Source of the DNA: Powellomyces hirtus
Lineage: Eukaryota > Chytridiomycota > Chytridiomycetes > Spizellomycetales > Powellomycetaceae
DNA: 64,000 nucleotides
Assembly: GCA_025526995.1 (NCBI GenBank)
Contig: JAHLKG010000007.1
Span: 372,001 to 436,000, forward strand
Direction of reading: 5' to 3'
Shown: in pieces, positions 20,329-31,570 of the stretch
How the letters are laid out: each line of letters opens with the position of its first letter
How positions within the stretch are numbered: position 1 is the stretch's first letter
Program-made: the position numbers and the translations under genes
Notes under the pieces: generated by a model
Seen by the model: only the letters and a program-made list of their open reading frames with translations
What the model was told of the DNA's origin: nothing
Database searches by the model: none

Positions 20329-20420
20329 TGATGAATAGGTATGATCAAAAAGCTCTGTGATGTGTTGACGGTGTGCGCAAACTATGTTATTATTTGAGAG
20401 GGAGGGGCCAGGGATCACTA
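20329..20420 (-). repeat. family B 3' LTR, distal part (split by A5)
   Basis: These 92 bp match the 3' portion of the family B 5' LTR at 30205-30297, including the shared string GGGGCCAGGGATCACT. The remaining part of this LTR is at 25739-26071. Together, less the 5-bp duplication CACTA, the two parts give about 420 bp, equal to the 421-bp LTR at 30205-30625. Confidence 0.8.
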
Positions 20421-20920
20421 TGTTGAGACGTCTTGACATCTACAAACAGGAACTCAGCATACCAGATAGGTTGCTAGGTTGTTGTCAAGACTTGCAGAGG
20501 GTCTGAAGGTGCTTCCCAAGGTAGGGAAGGTCGCCTGTAGTGTTTGGCAGAGTGTACTAGACAAGTAGAGTGTGTTGGACTGTTATTATATTGGTTGGTG
20601 ATGCCCAGAGGGCGTCCTTTTATAACAATTTGGATCATAGTACATGTGTAGTGACAATCTAACTGTGCCCTAGCTTGGCCAAGACGGCCCTGGCCTGGCC
20701 TAGTATTGTTCCCAATCACAGGGTGTCTTTTTGCCTTTTCTTGGCGCTTCTATCAGCGCTCCAGACGTGTTCTAGGCCTTCCCAGGCCCTCTCCAGCTAT
20801 TCTGGATCGTTCTAGACCATTCTGGACCATTCCAGACCATTCTAGACACAAGTGGATGTCCTCCCACATGTCCCGTGTGCTCTAAGTTCTCCCAGAGGCG
20901 CCCACAGGTAGATTCCAACA
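20421..20920 (-). repeat. LTR6, 3' LTR of A5
   Basis: This 500-bp LTR, read on the minus strand, has TGTTGG..CAACA ends. It is preceded by the same purine-rich tract (GTGAGTGGGAG) as in the plus-strand copies. Confidence 0.92.
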
Positions 20921-20927
20921 CTCCCAC

Positions 20928-23900
20928 TCACGAAACATGTTTTGTGATCCCACAGGCGTCCCTCAGTTTCAAGAACTGATCCCTAGCCAGTGGTTTTGTC
21001 AAGATGTCTGCAACCATGTCCTGAGTCGAGAGATACTCTAATGCAATCTCCAAGCGTCCTAGTGCTTCTCTGATAAAGTGGTACCTCACTTCAATGTGTT
21101 TGGTGCTGGCATGCAATGTCGGGTTCTTAGCAAGAGCAATGGCACCCTGGTTGTCCTCAAAGAGCATTGTGGGTCCATCCTGCTTGAATCCGAGCTCCCC
21201 TGCAAGCAGACGAAGCCAAACAGCTTCCTTGGTGCACTGGGCTAGTGCCATGTACTCTGCTTCCGTGCTTGAAAGAGCTACAGTGGTCTGCCGCTTGGAT
21301 TGCCAGGTGATAGGCCCGTTGAACATGAAGATGAATCCAGTGGTTGATCTCCTTGTGTCCAAACATCCAGCATAGTCGGAATCCGAGTATCCAACCAGCT
21401 TCCTAGGCTCAGAGACATTCTCTTTGCCTCCCAGAAGGATTCCATGTTCGCTTGTGCCCTTCAGGTATCTGATGATCCGCTTGGCAGCACTCCAATGCTC
21501 CTTTCCAGGCTTTGCAAGGTACTTGGACACAATTCCAACTGCAGCAGCAATGTCAGGGCGTGTTCCTAGCATGGCATAGATCAAACTGCCCACTGCATTC
21601 CTGTATGGCACAGAGCTCATCTCCAGCTCATCCGTCTCATTCTGAGGTGCCATGTTGTTTCTGAGGTGCAGTCCATGTTCCATAGGCGTGGCATGAACCT
21701 TGGCATCTCCCATGTTGAATTTCGAAACGACCTCTTCAACATACTTCGTCTGAGACAACCAGATGGTGCGGGTGCTTCTGCTCCGTCTGATGTGAATCCC
21801 AAGGAAGTAATTCAGCTCTCCAAGGTCTGTCATCTCAAAAGCTCGCCTCAGCTCCTTCTTGACATCCCCCAGCTGTTCCTTGCTTGATGAGGCCACAATG
21901 AGGTCGTCCACATAGATCAGAATGTACTCTGTTGTCCCATTCTGACTCCTGTAGTACATGCAAGGCTCTGCAGTCGACTGCACAAAGCCCATAGACTTCA
22001 GTTTGTGGTCTATCTTGTGGTTGAAGCGCCTTGCTGATTGCTTGAGGCCGTAGAGGGGTCTCCCAAGCTTGCAGACCCGTCCTGGATGCTTGGAATCCTC
22101 AAAGCCCTCCGGTTGGCGCATGTAGATCACATAGTCCAGATCCCCTTGCAAGAATGCTGTCTTCACGTCCATCTGATGTGCTTCCAAGTCGTCTGTGGCA
22201 ATAATGGAGAACAGCAGTCTCATGGGACCAAACTTGGCAACAGGAGCAAACGTCTCCTGATAGTCCAATCCCTCTCTCTGAGAGAATCCCTTGGCAACAA
22301 GTCTTGCCTTGTATCTGTCAAGCTCTCCTGTGTCCTTCAGCTTTCGTTTGAAGACCCACTTGCATCCAATAGCTTTTCTGCCCGTTGGCAGATCCACAAG
22401 TTGCCATGTCCCATTCTTGGCAAGAGCATCCATCTCTTCCTGAGGAGCCTGACGCCATTGTGAAGCATCTGGCATGGTCTGGCTCTCCTTGTAGCTTGTG
22501 GGCTCGTTTGAGACAAAGGAGACAGCATAGGCAACTGCAGCAACGTTTGCAGCGTTGCTTGAAGCCTTCCACCACTCTCCTGGCGGCTTCCTGAGTCTTT
22601 TGGGGGTTGGCGAAGGCTCTGCAGCACTCTCATAGTCAGAGGACGGCTCAGGGGTCCGTTCCCTCATGTTCTCCTCTCCCTCTGACATGGCTGTGTCCTC
22701 AGAGTCGTCACTGACATCCTGCAGCTCGTCACTGACATCCTGCAGCTTCATTTCAGGCCCAATTCCCACTTCCAGGCTCTCAGCAGGCACTTGGGGCGTC
22801 TGAGCAGACTGGAGGGATGGAATGAAGCTCTTCTCATCGAATTTGACACTTCTGGAGAACAGGATCTTCTTAGTCTGTATGTCCATAAGCCGGTATTCCT
22901 TGCTGTGGGAGCTATACCCCAGCATGATGCACTTGACGGCAGCATCATCCAGCTTCTGGCGCTTGTTGGGTTGAATGTAGGCATAGGCAATGCATCCAAA
23001 CGTCCTCAAATGTCCCAGAGATGGTGGGATACCATGGAACATCTCATAAGGCGTCTTGGGGCATGCAACAGTGGGAGATCTGTTCCTCAGATAGACCGCT
23101 GTCATGATTGCTTCTCCCCAGAAACGCTTGTCCAAGCCTGACTGCTTCAACAAACATCTCCCCATCTCCACAAGGGTACGGTTGGCTTGTTCAGCAACAC
23201 CATTTTGCTGTGGAGTATTTACTGAACTCCTCTGATGCTGTGTGCCCTTCTCCTTGAAGTGGTCCCTTAGCAAGTTGCTCATGTACTCGCCTCCTGGGTC
23301 GGATCTGACAGCTTTGATCTGCTTTCCATGTAGGGGGACGAGTGCTGCTTCCAGCTCCTGATAGTGCCTAGCAACTTCTCCCTTGGTCTTCATGAGGCAA
23401 ACATGGAAATATCTCGTCTTGTCATCAATGAATGTGACGAAATAGCGATATCCAGTGATTGTGGGTGGTTCAACTGGTCCCCAGACATCTGTGTGGATCA
23501 ATCCCAGCTTCTCTGATGCTCTGGAGGCCTGTGCCTTGGGGAATGGCGCTCTGCTTGCTTTGCTGAGTGCACAAGTGTCACAAATGCTCAAGCTCCCACT
23601 GGTTTGAACGCCCTTGGCAAGCTTGGTGAGCCTTCCAATGTCTGCAACGTTCAAATGGCCGAGTCTCTGATGCCATAGGGACAAGTCCTGACATGTTGTG
23701 TCCCTTCCAACATTGTGGGCAATCCCAGCATTTGCCTGCCCATGTGTTGTCTCGAATGTGTAGACAAATTGGTTCTCTTTGGCAAGGAAAGCCGTCCCAT
23801 CCTTTGCAATGATCCGAGCAGCCTGTGGTCCCACTTCAAAACAAGCTCCAGCTTTGGCAAGGCGAGCCAGTGATAGGAGGTTCTTGGTCATCTTGGGGAC

Positions 23901-24959
23901 GTGCCAGCAGTTCTGGATTTGCAGGGGCACTGTCTTCCCCTCTGTGTTGATCACCCATGTGTGAAGCGTTCCATGCCCCACAGCTTCCAATGTGTGATTG
24001 TCTGCCATCTCAATGGCGACAGGAGACATCTTCTCATAGTCCCCAAACAGCTCTCTGCGGCCAGTCATGTGCTGAGAGGCTCCTGAGTCCAAAATCCAAG
24101 TGTTGGATGTCAGGGATGGCATCTGAGTTCCAATGGTGGTGAAAGCAAAGCCTCCAGGCGTCTGTTGAGTCGAGTTGGCCTGGTTTAGGCCCTTCTTCTC
24201 GTCTGCTGCCCTCTTGTGGCATTCCTTCTTGATGTGGCCCTTCTTGTTGCAGTAGTGACAGACTGCCTCCTTCTTCCAATCTGGCTTTCCCCCAGCCTTG
24301 TTGGTCTTCTGAGCATTCCCTTTGGTGTCAGCTTGTGTGAAGAAGGCTTTTGCTGCCTTTCCAGAGTTCTTCTTTCCATCTGCACGCCTCATTTCCTCCT
24401 GCAACAGCCTGGTTGTCACAAAAGCCAAGTCCAGCTTCTCACTGGTCGACTCCAGAGTCATCACAAGGGTGTCAAAGGCTTCTGGAAGGGAAGAGAGCAA
24501 GGAGAACACATGGTCCTCCTCAGAAACGGGAGCTCCGATGGCTGCAAGTTCCTGGGTCATCCTCTTGATCTTGTTGATGTGGATGGTCATGGAATCAGTT
24601 GGGTCCATTGTCACAGTGAGGAACCAACGTCTCAGGAAGTGTCTGTTGGCAACCCCCTTCTTCTCATGCACCTCCCTCAGCTTTTCCCATGCTTCAAGGG
24701 CGGATTTGGCCTCATGAACATGCATCAATTGCTCATCATTCAAAGACATGATCAGCAGAGCCAGAGCTCTTTCATCTCGACGTATCCAGTCGTCTGATGC
24801 TGTGTTGGTGGCCTTGGCAGTACCAGAGCCGTCCTTGATGTCAATGGCATCCCAAAGTCCCTTCTCAATCAACAGCATCTTCATTTTCAACTTCCAAAGG
24901 TGAAAGTTCTCCCCAGTGAACCTCTCAATGGACACTCGGATGTCAGAGTCGCCAGCCAT
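20928..24959 (-). CDS. copia gag-pol polyprotein, copy A5 (intact)
   Basis: This is an uninterrupted 1343-residue gag-pol frame on the minus strand, starting at the ATG at 24957-24959 (MAGDSDIRVSIERFTG) with CGA at codon 8. The gag CCHC knuckle, DSGAS protease, D..D35E integrase, YVDD reverse transcriptase and RNase H catalytic residues are all present. Copy-specific changes include RRW for RRQ in gag, EAK for EAE, QAPQ for QAAQ before the reverse transcriptase, SQTKY for SQKKY, and SEHG for SKLG. It has two nearly identical LTRs, an intact primer-binding site at 25227-25238 and a target duplication, so it is structurally complete and could be autonomous. Confidence 0.94.
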   Translation of the reverse strand: MAGDSDIRVSIERFTGENFHLWKLKMKMLLIEKGLWDAIDIKDGSGTAKATNTASDDWIRRDERALALLIMSLNDEQLMHVHEAKSALEAWEKLREVHEKKGVANRHFLRRWFLTVTMDPTDSMTIHINKIKRMTQELAAIGAPVSEEDHVFSLLSSLPEAFDTLVMTLESTSEKLDLAFVTTRLLQEEMRRADGKKNSGKAAKAFFTQADTKGNAQKTNKAGGKPDWKKEAVCHYCNKKGHIKKECHKRAADEKKGLNQANSTQQTPGGFAFTTIGTQMPSLTSNTWILDSGASQHMTGRRELFGDYEKMSPVAIEMADNHTLEAVGHGTLHTWVINTEGKTVPLQIQNCWHVPKMTKNLLSLARLAKAGACFEVGPQAARIIAKDGTAFLAKENQFVYTFETTHGQANAGIAHNVGRDTTCQDLSLWHQRLGHLNVADIGRLTKLAKGVQTSGSLSICDTCALSKASRAPFPKAQASRASEKLGLIHTDVWGPVEPPTITGYRYFVTFIDDKTRYFHVCLMKTKGEVARHYQELEAALVPLHGKQIKAVRSDPGGEYMSNLLRDHFKEKGTQHQRSSVNTPQQNGVAEQANRTLVEMGRCLLKQSGLDKRFWGEAIMTAVYLRNRSPTVACPKTPYEMFHGIPPSLGHLRTFGCIAYAYIQPNKRQKLDDAAVKCIMLGYSSHSKEYRLMDIQTKKILFSRSVKFDEKSFIPSLQSAQTPQVPAESLEVGIGPEMKLQDVSDELQDVSDDSEDTAMSEGEENMRERTPEPSSDYESAAEPSPTPKRLRKPPGEWWKASSNAANVAAVAYAVSFVSNEPTSYKESQTMPDASQWRQAPQEEMDALAKNGTWQLVDLPTGRKAIGCKWVFKRKLKDTGELDRYKARLVAKGFSQREGLDYQETFAPVAKFGPMRLLFSIIATDDLEAHQMDVKTAFLQGDLDYVIYMRQPEGFEDSKHPGRVCKLGRPLYGLKQSARRFNHKIDHKLKSMGFVQSTAEPCMYYRSQNGTTEYILIYVDDLIVASSSKEQLGDVKKELRRAFEMTDLGELNYFLGIHIRRSRSTRTIWLSQTKYVEEVVSKFNMGDAKVHATPMEHGLHLRNNMAPQNETDELEMSSVPYRNAVGSLIYAMLGTRPDIAAAVGIVSKYLAKPGKEHWSAAKRIIRYLKGTSEHGILLGGKENVSEPRKLVGYSDSDYAGCLDTRRSTTGFIFMFNGPITWQSKRQTTVALSSTEAEYMALAQCTKEAVWLRLLAGELGFKQDGPTMLFEDNQGAIALAKNPTLHASTKHIEVRYHFIREALGRLEIALEYLSTQDMVADILTKPLARDQFLKLRDACGITKHVS

Positions 24960-25238
24960 CTTGTGCAAAGAGTGTGGCAAAATGGGATAGTCCCGGTGTT
25001 CAACCGCAAGTGGTCAGAACCTGCTCCAGAAAATCCACTCCAGTCCAGTCCAGTCCAGACAATAGCTCGTTCGATGGTCAGACGCAGGTGTCCTATGCCT
25101 GCTATCTAGGCTTCTCGAGTGCTCAAACAGTTCTCCAAGTCCTCAGCAGCACCAGTGATAGGCACAGTGACGTGTTTCCCAGATAGGGATAGAGGTGGAG
25201 TCAGTAATGTTCAGACAGCTGTGTCAGGGCTCATAACC

Positions 25239-25738
25239 TGTTGAGACGTCTTGACATCTACAAACAGGAACTCAGCATACCAGATAGGTTGCTAGGTTGT
25301 TGTCAAGACTTGCAGAGGGTCTGAAGGTGCTTCCCAAGGTAGGGAAGGTTGCCTGTAGTGTTTGGCAGAGTGTACTAGACAAGTAGAGTGTGTTGGACTG
25401 TTATTATATTGGTTGGGGATGCCCAGAGGGCGTTCTTTTATAACAATTTGGATCATAGTACATGTGTAGTGACAATCTAACTGTGCCCTAGCTTGGCCAA
25501 GACGGCCCTGGCCTGGCCTAGTATTGTTCCCAATCACAGGGTGTCTTTTTGCCTTTTCTTGGCGCTTCTATCAGCGCTCCAGACGTGTTCTAGGCCTTCC
25601 CAGGCCCTCTCCAGCTATTCTGGATCGTTCTAGACCATTCTGGACCATTCCAGACCATTCTAGACACAAGTGGATGTCCTCCCACATGTCCCGTGTGCTC
25701 TAAGTCCTCCCAGAGGCGCCCACAGGTAGATTCCAACA
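25239..25738 (-). repeat. LTR7, 5' LTR of A5
   Basis: This is the 500-bp promoter-bearing LTR of A5. Read on the minus strand it carries the 10-bp GAA array (near 25620-25665) and a TTATAAAAG box near 25440. The primer-binding site GGTTATGAGCCC follows (25238 down to 25227). Confidence 0.92.
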
Positions 25739-26071
25739 CACTAGCCCTTTAGAGGAGACTATCTGTATACTGCCTAGGAAGCTAAGTCCCTTGGCATGGC
25801 TGTGCCTGGTCTTGGCAGACCCTGGCTGAGCAGTGCCAAGCAATGCTGAGATTTCTCTGGGCACTTTGAGGCTGTTCTGAGCATTGCCAAGATCCTTGGC
25901 AGAGGCTCAGCTCAAACAACAGAGCCGCAGGATGTAACCTGCCACAACAGGGTCAGCTGTGGCTCTATCTGACTCAAACAAGGCTTGTTGGCGGCCACAC
26001 AACTGGGGCTCTTCAACGCCACCTGCAGTCTGGGTATTGGGCACCTACAGGCAAGGACACAGACTTCAACA
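25739..26071 (-). repeat. family B 3' LTR, proximal part
   Basis: This part matches the family B 5' LTR (30297-30625) over its length, for example GCTCAGCTCAAACAAC and CTGCCACAACAGGGTCAGC. On the minus strand it begins TGTTGAAGTCTG and follows the purine tract GAGTGGGAG of the element body. It is broken at 25739 by A5. Confidence 0.85.
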
Positions 26072-29000
26072 CTCCCACTCAGACAACTGATTTGATTCCC
26101 AGGCCCAGCTTCTCACACAGCTTTGCAACCTGGGGGCTGGGCAATGGCTTGTAAACAGATCGGCTGTCATGTCCTTGGTGGGGCAATACTCAAGGTCCAC
26201 ATGTTGATTGGCAATGGCTTCACGGGTGAAGTGGTGCCTGATGTCGATGTGCTTGGTCCTGGCATGGCTTGTGGGGTTCCTGGCAAGCGCCATGCAGCTC
26301 TGGTTGTCCTCATAGATCTTGCAAGGCAATCCTTGGGCATAGCCTAGGTCAGTCTGTGGCTGCCTGAGCCAAATTGACTCTTTGCAGGGCTTGGTGAGCG
26401 CCATGTCCTCTGCCTCTGTGCTGGGCAGAGCCACAGTGGTCTGGTGCTTGCTTTGCCAGCCTACAGTGCCTCCAAACATGAAGACAAAGCCAGTGGTTGA
26501 GCGTCTGGAGTCTGGGCAGCCAGCCCAGTCAGAGTCAGAGAACTCTTCCAGGTCTGGGGCCATGCTGAAGGATATTCTCTGCTCGAGAACAGCGTCCAGG
26601 CTGCCTGACACATAGCGCAGAATGCGCCTTAGAGCTTGCCAGTGTCCAGGCCCAGGGTTGGCCATGAACTGGCTCACACTGCCCACAGAGGCTGCAAGAT
26701 CAAGCCTATTGCCAAGCATGCCATAGATTGGGCTGCCAACAGCACTCTGGTAGGGTGTGCTTGCCATCTGGGCCCTCTCCTCATTGCTTCAGGGTTTCAT
26801 GGCCTTGGTCAAGTGAGTGGAGGTCTTCATTAGTGTGCTGACTGGTTTGCAGTTGTCCATGCCAAAGCTGGCAAGCATCTTCCGAAGAAAGTGCTTCTGA
26901 GAGAGCCACAGGCAATGGCTGGGGCAGTCCCTGGTAATCTCAACTCAAAGAAACTTGCTCAGAGCGCCCATGTCTGTCACCTTGAACTGCTTGGGGAGCT
27001 CAGGCTTGATGTGGTTGATCTGCACCATGGATTTGGATGCCAGAATCATGCTGTCCACATAGACCAGCAGATAGAGGGCGCTCTTGGGGTCTTGAGCATG
27101 CAGGGTGTAGATGCAATTGTCAGCATTGCTCTGCACAAAGCCCAGCTGTCTGTGGCAGGCATTGAGAAGCTGATTCCAGTTGCAAAAAGACTGCGTGAGG
27201 CCGTACAGGCTGCAACAACGTCTGCAAACCAGATCCTCCTGCCCAGCAATGGCAAAGCCCTGAGAAGGCTGCTCCATATAGATTTCTTCCTCAATGTTGG
27301 GGTTCAGGAATGCTGTCACAGCATCCATCTGCTCCAGTTCCATGTCCTCAATGGCTGCAATAGCCAGAACCGTCCTGACAGAGCCAAACTTGGCCACAGG
27401 GGCAGAGGTCTTGCCATAATCAACTCCCTCTTGCTGAGAGAAGCCTTTGGCAACCAGATGGCCTTGTAGCGCTGGAGCAAGCCATCTGCTGCTCTCTTGA
27501 CCTTGAAGACCCACTGGCACTTGATGGGCTGACGGCCTGCAGGCAGGGGAACAAGATCCCAGGTGTGGTTGGCATGCAGGCTGTTGATTTTGGTTTGGAC
27601 TGCTTGCTCCCACTGCCTTGCATCAGGGGCTTTGAGAGCAGCCTGGAGTGAGGCAGGTTTGTCTTCTCCAGGTGCAATAGCCTCAGCCAGTAGGCCAGTT
27701 CCCTCAGCCAGCAGACCAGTCCCAGTCCTCCAGTACTCTTGAGCAGGCTGTTGGATGCGGGTTGAGTTCCGTTCAGGCACTTTGGAGGCCTTAGCCTTCC
27801 TGGGAGCGGATGGCATTGCTCCCACAGGGCTGGCCTGGTGCTCCTGAGCATTCTCAAAGTCCTCTCCTTGCTCAGAGCCACCATCCAGCGTGTCTCTCTG
27901 CTCAGAGGCATCCTCCCGTGCCTCACCTTGCTGAGAAAAGTCATTTTCAGCATCTGACAGCTCATCTGCCATGTCAGGGGAAGCCTGGGCAGCAGAATCT
28001 GACTTGTCAGGATCTCCAGCAAAGAACTCCTCATTAAACCTGACATCTCTGCTCACAATCAGCTTGCCAGCAGCCTCATCCCAAAATGGATAGCCCTTTG
28101 TAGTCTGGCTGTAGCCTAAGAAGATGCAGCTGGTGGCATTTGGACCAAGCTTGTGCTGATTCTTCTTGATAGTGGACACATAGGATATGGTGCCAAAGAT
28201 GCAAAGGAGCTAAATGTTTGGACGAGTGCCTGTCCAGATCTGCCAGGGTGTGGCCTTGTTGTGGAGAGCTCAAGTGGGGCTTTGGTTCCTCAGATATGCA
28301 GGTGTCTTTAGCGCTTAACCCCAGAACTCGTACGGAAGGCCAGCTTGGAGCAGCAGGCATTGAGCCATCTCAACCAGGATCCTGTTCATGCGCTCTGCAA
28401 CACCATTCTGCTGAGGTGTGGCAACAGAACTGAGCTGGTGTCAGATGCCCAAAGACTAAGTGAAGTTTGAGAACCCCTAGGACAGGTGTTCTCCACTGTG
28501 GTCAGACTGGAGGACCCTGAGCGAGCCTCCTGTCTCTGTTGCAGCCACTGCAGCAAAGATCTTGAAGCCTGGAAGTGTCTTTGCTTTGGTCCTGAGCAGA
28601 TAGGGGAAGACTGCCCTGCTCTTGTCATCGATGAAGAGGACAAAATAGCGAGCTCCTCCAATTGTGAGCATCCTCATTGGGCCACAGACATCTGAATGCA
28701 CCAGTTCCAAGACTTCTGAAGCCCTGGATGAGCACTCCTTAGGGACGGGCAGCTTGGTGGCCTTGCCTAGAGCACAGGTTGAGCAGGGTGTGGTTTCCGG
28801 CACTCCTACTGTTTTCATCCCCTGGACCAGACCCTTCCTGGCCATAAGCTGGACGCTCTGATGGTTGAGATGCCCCAGACGTCGATGCCAGATCTCTGGA
28901 GTTGCTGCAGTTGTGCTGGTGGCAACAGCATGGCACTGGGCAGCAGCATCCAGAGGTTGTCCCAGGGCATAAAGCCCCTCCTGACGGTCGCAGCTGAGAC

Positions 29001-30079
29001 CAAGCGCACCCTTCCTTGCCCTGATTTTGCATCTTCCCCCAACAAACTGGATGTTGGCTCCTGCTCCCTCCAGCTGAGCAACTGACAGAAGGCTTCTCTC
29101 GAGTTTGGGCACAAGCCAGACATCCTTGAAGGTGCAGGTGGTCATCTTGCCATTAGGGAGAGCTATCGGGATGGTTGCTGTGCCCTTCTCAGTCGCCTCC
29201 ACTGTCCTGTTGTCAGCCAGATGCACCCTAGCATTGTTGAGAGGTTGCAAGTTGCTCAACCAGGCTCTGTTGCTGGTCATGCGCTGTGATGCACCCGAGT
29301 CGATGATCCAATGGCCACCGGCCTCATGTCCAGAAGCCTGGTTTGCCTCCGAGCTGTGCTGCTCTGCTGCCAGCCTCTTCCTGCACTCCTTCTTGAAGTG
29401 GCCTTCCTTTCCACAATAGAAGCAAGGCCCTGCTGCCTTCTTCATAGTGGTGTTGCTGTTTCGGCTCCTGCCAAAGAAGGCCCTGCCGTCCTTTTCAGCA
29501 CCATCGTGTTCTCAGAGTGGTGGGGTGTCTCCTCATGCAGAAGCCTTGCAGTGAGGAACTCCAGAGTCAGGTCATCCGCCCTGGACTCCAGAGACACAAT
29601 GAGTGACTCAAAGCTTTCCGGCAGGCTGTAGAGCAGTGTGGTGATGATGTCCTATTGTCCACCTTTGCCCGAATTACCTCCAGCTGTTGGGCCATCATCT
29701 TGATCCTGTTGATGTGTTCCAGCATCCCATTTCCATCCTCCGTCACCACTGTCAGGAACTTTCATCTCAGATAGAGCTTGTTTGCAATCCCTTTTCTCTC
29801 ATGCACCTCCTTCAGCTTCCTCCAGACCTCAGCAGCTGTTGCAGCATTCTGAACATGCAGGAGTTGCTCATTTCCCAATGATAGCAACAAGGCAGCCATA
29901 GCCTTCTCCTCCTTCCTGCCAGCATCCTGGTTGCAGGTGTCCAGAGGGAGCATCCATTTGATGGCACTCCACAAGCTCTTGGCTCTCAGCATCGCCTGCA
30001 TCTTGAACTTCCAGAGCTGGAAGTTTTTGTCTGTGAACTTGTCGATGGCAAGGCAGTCAGTGTCATTGTCAGAGGACAT
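26066..30079 (-). pseudogene. degenerate copia gag-pol, family B
   Basis: This is an older copia polyprotein of a different family, broken by several frameshifts and stops. In order on the minus strand, the recognisable pieces are: gag start (DKFTDKNFQLWKFKMQAML), CCHC knuckle (CFYCGKEGHFKKEC), protease (WIIDSGASQRMTS), pre-integrase HH-CC, integrase (HSDVCGP, IDDKSR), an acidic linker, reverse transcriptase, and RNase H (SDSDWAGCPDSRRSTTGF). The reverse transcriptase motif reads YVDS instead of YVDD, so the active site has lost an aspartate. Pieces lie in at least four frame segments (about 30079-29762, 29445-28477, 28179-27316, 27613-26945, 26767-26066). It cannot encode a functional protein as it stands. 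Confidence 0.85.
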
Positions 30080-30204
30080 GGTGAGTTTGTTGAGGGTGGT
30101 GGGAGGTTGGTAAAGAGAGGAATAACAGTAAAGGGACTGGGTGGTTGAGGTTGGTGTTGATTTTCTTGATTGATCAATGAGTTGCAGATGCAGGGCTCAT
30201 ACTT

Positions 30205-30625
30205 TGTTGAATAGGTATGATGAGGAAGCTCTGCACGTGTTGATTGTGTGTGCAGAAACTGCTTATTTTTTTTTGAGGGAGGGGCCAGGGATCACTGGCT
30301 TCTTATGGGAGACTATCAGTACACTGCCAAGGATGCCAACGCCCTTGGAATGGCTGTGGCTGGTCTGGGCAGACACTGGCTGAGCAGTGCCAAGCAACGC
30401 TGAGATCTCTGTGGGCACTTTGAGGCTGTTCTGAGCGTCGCCAAGATCCTTGGGAAAGGCTCAGCTCAAACAACACAGCCTCAGGATGTAACCTGCCACA
30501 ACAGGGTCAGCTGTGGCTTCATCTAACTGTAACAAGGCTTGTTGGCTGTCACACAACCTGAGCTACTCAATGCTGCCCACAGTCTGGAGATCAAGCGTCT
30601 ACAGGCAGAGATACAGACTCCAACA
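30205..30625 (-). repeat. family B 5' LTR (421 bp)
   Basis: Read on the minus strand the LTR begins TGTTGGAGTCTG and ends CAACA. It is followed (30204 downward) by AAGTATGAGCCCTGC, a primer-binding site related to that of family A (TATGAGCCC in common). The two families share ends and primer but differ in LTR sequence. No convincing target-site duplication is visible around family B. Confidence 0.82.
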
Positions 30626-30639
30626 GCTAGACAAGGTTA

Positions 30640-31560
30640 ACCACTACCTGGGGATGAGAGTTTGATGCAATCACTCACGGTGTGTCATCTATCTTGATCA
30701 ATAGTCGTATCTAAATGACATCCTTGAGCGCTTTAGTATGCAAGACTGCAAGCCCATCAATACCCCAATGGACCAGACTAAGCTCGAACCCTACAAAGTC
30801 AAAAACACAAAGACTTTCCCAAACCCGCAAGAAGGAGAATATCGCAAAATCTTTGGTTCTCTCATTTACCTGATTATTTGCACGTGCCCTGGGATTGCTG
30901 TTGCTGTCAGTCCTCAACATCTGCATGATGCAAAGCGTGTTCCTTGCTCCCTACGGGGGACATCAGCTTACAGTCTCTGCATTGGCAGAAAAACTATGTT
31001 ACCCTTCATGGCTTTAGCAATGCTGACTGGGGAAACAACATCATTGATCAACGGTTGAGCACTGGCTACCTTTTCTACATTGGAAATGTGGGCCCAGTTA
31101 CTTGGGCTTCGAAGCACCAACCTACCGTTGCTCTCTCATCTACTGAAGCTGAATACATGGCACTTTCTTTCGCCATTCAAGAAACAATCTGGCTTTGTTC
31201 ACTTCTACAAGAACTCTAAATCTCCAAATAAATCAATAAAAATACTCGGCCCACAACGATCTACAAAGACAACCAGTCATGCATCTCGTTGGCAATGAAC
31301 TCCATGCATCACATCCGTACTAAGCACATCGACATTTGACATCACTTCATCCGTGATCACGTTGACAACGAGATTCACTTGGAGTACTTACCCACCGCGG
31401 ATATGGTTGCTGACTCACTTACAAAGCCCTTACCAGCTCCGACATTCAAATATCATTGCAAAAACATGTGCATCAAGCACTACAATAACACCATTAGGCC
31501 AATGACAAAAGTGTCCATGACAGAGCTTCCAAATGAGTAAAATCCCATTATTGCAGATTA
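30640..31560 (+). pseudogene. copia fragment, family C (reverse transcriptase end and RNase H)
   Basis: This is a truncated and frameshifted copia polyprotein remnant. Pieces include NHYLGMRV, then ILERFSMQDCKPINTPMD, a broken LIYLIICTCPGIAVAVS, a good RNase H stretch (GPVTWASKHQPTVALSSTEAEYMA), DNQSCISLA and the terminal ADMVADSLTKPLPAPTF. These are the end of the reverse transcriptase and the RNase H. The 5' portion is missing. Family B was inserted at its left edge, but the other half is not recognisable to the left of family B. Confidence 0.75.
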
Positions 31561-31570
31561 ATTGTTTGGA

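Larger units (their letters stand above)
20421..25738 (-). mobile_element. Ty1/copia family A, complete copy A5 (minus strand)
   Basis: This is a full-length 5318-bp element on the minus strand. Its LTRs are at 25239-25738 (5') and 20421-20920 (3'). The target duplication CACTA flanks it at 20416-20420 and 25739-25743. It is inserted in the 3' LTR of family B. The two LTRs differ at about four positions by eye, fewer than in A2, so it is the more recent of the two complete copies. Confidence 0.95.

Noticed and set aside
20323..30630. GCCAG/GCTAG as a family B target duplication
   Set aside because: It has one mismatch and needs a shifted LTR edge, and the two flanks do not join into one recognisable sequence.
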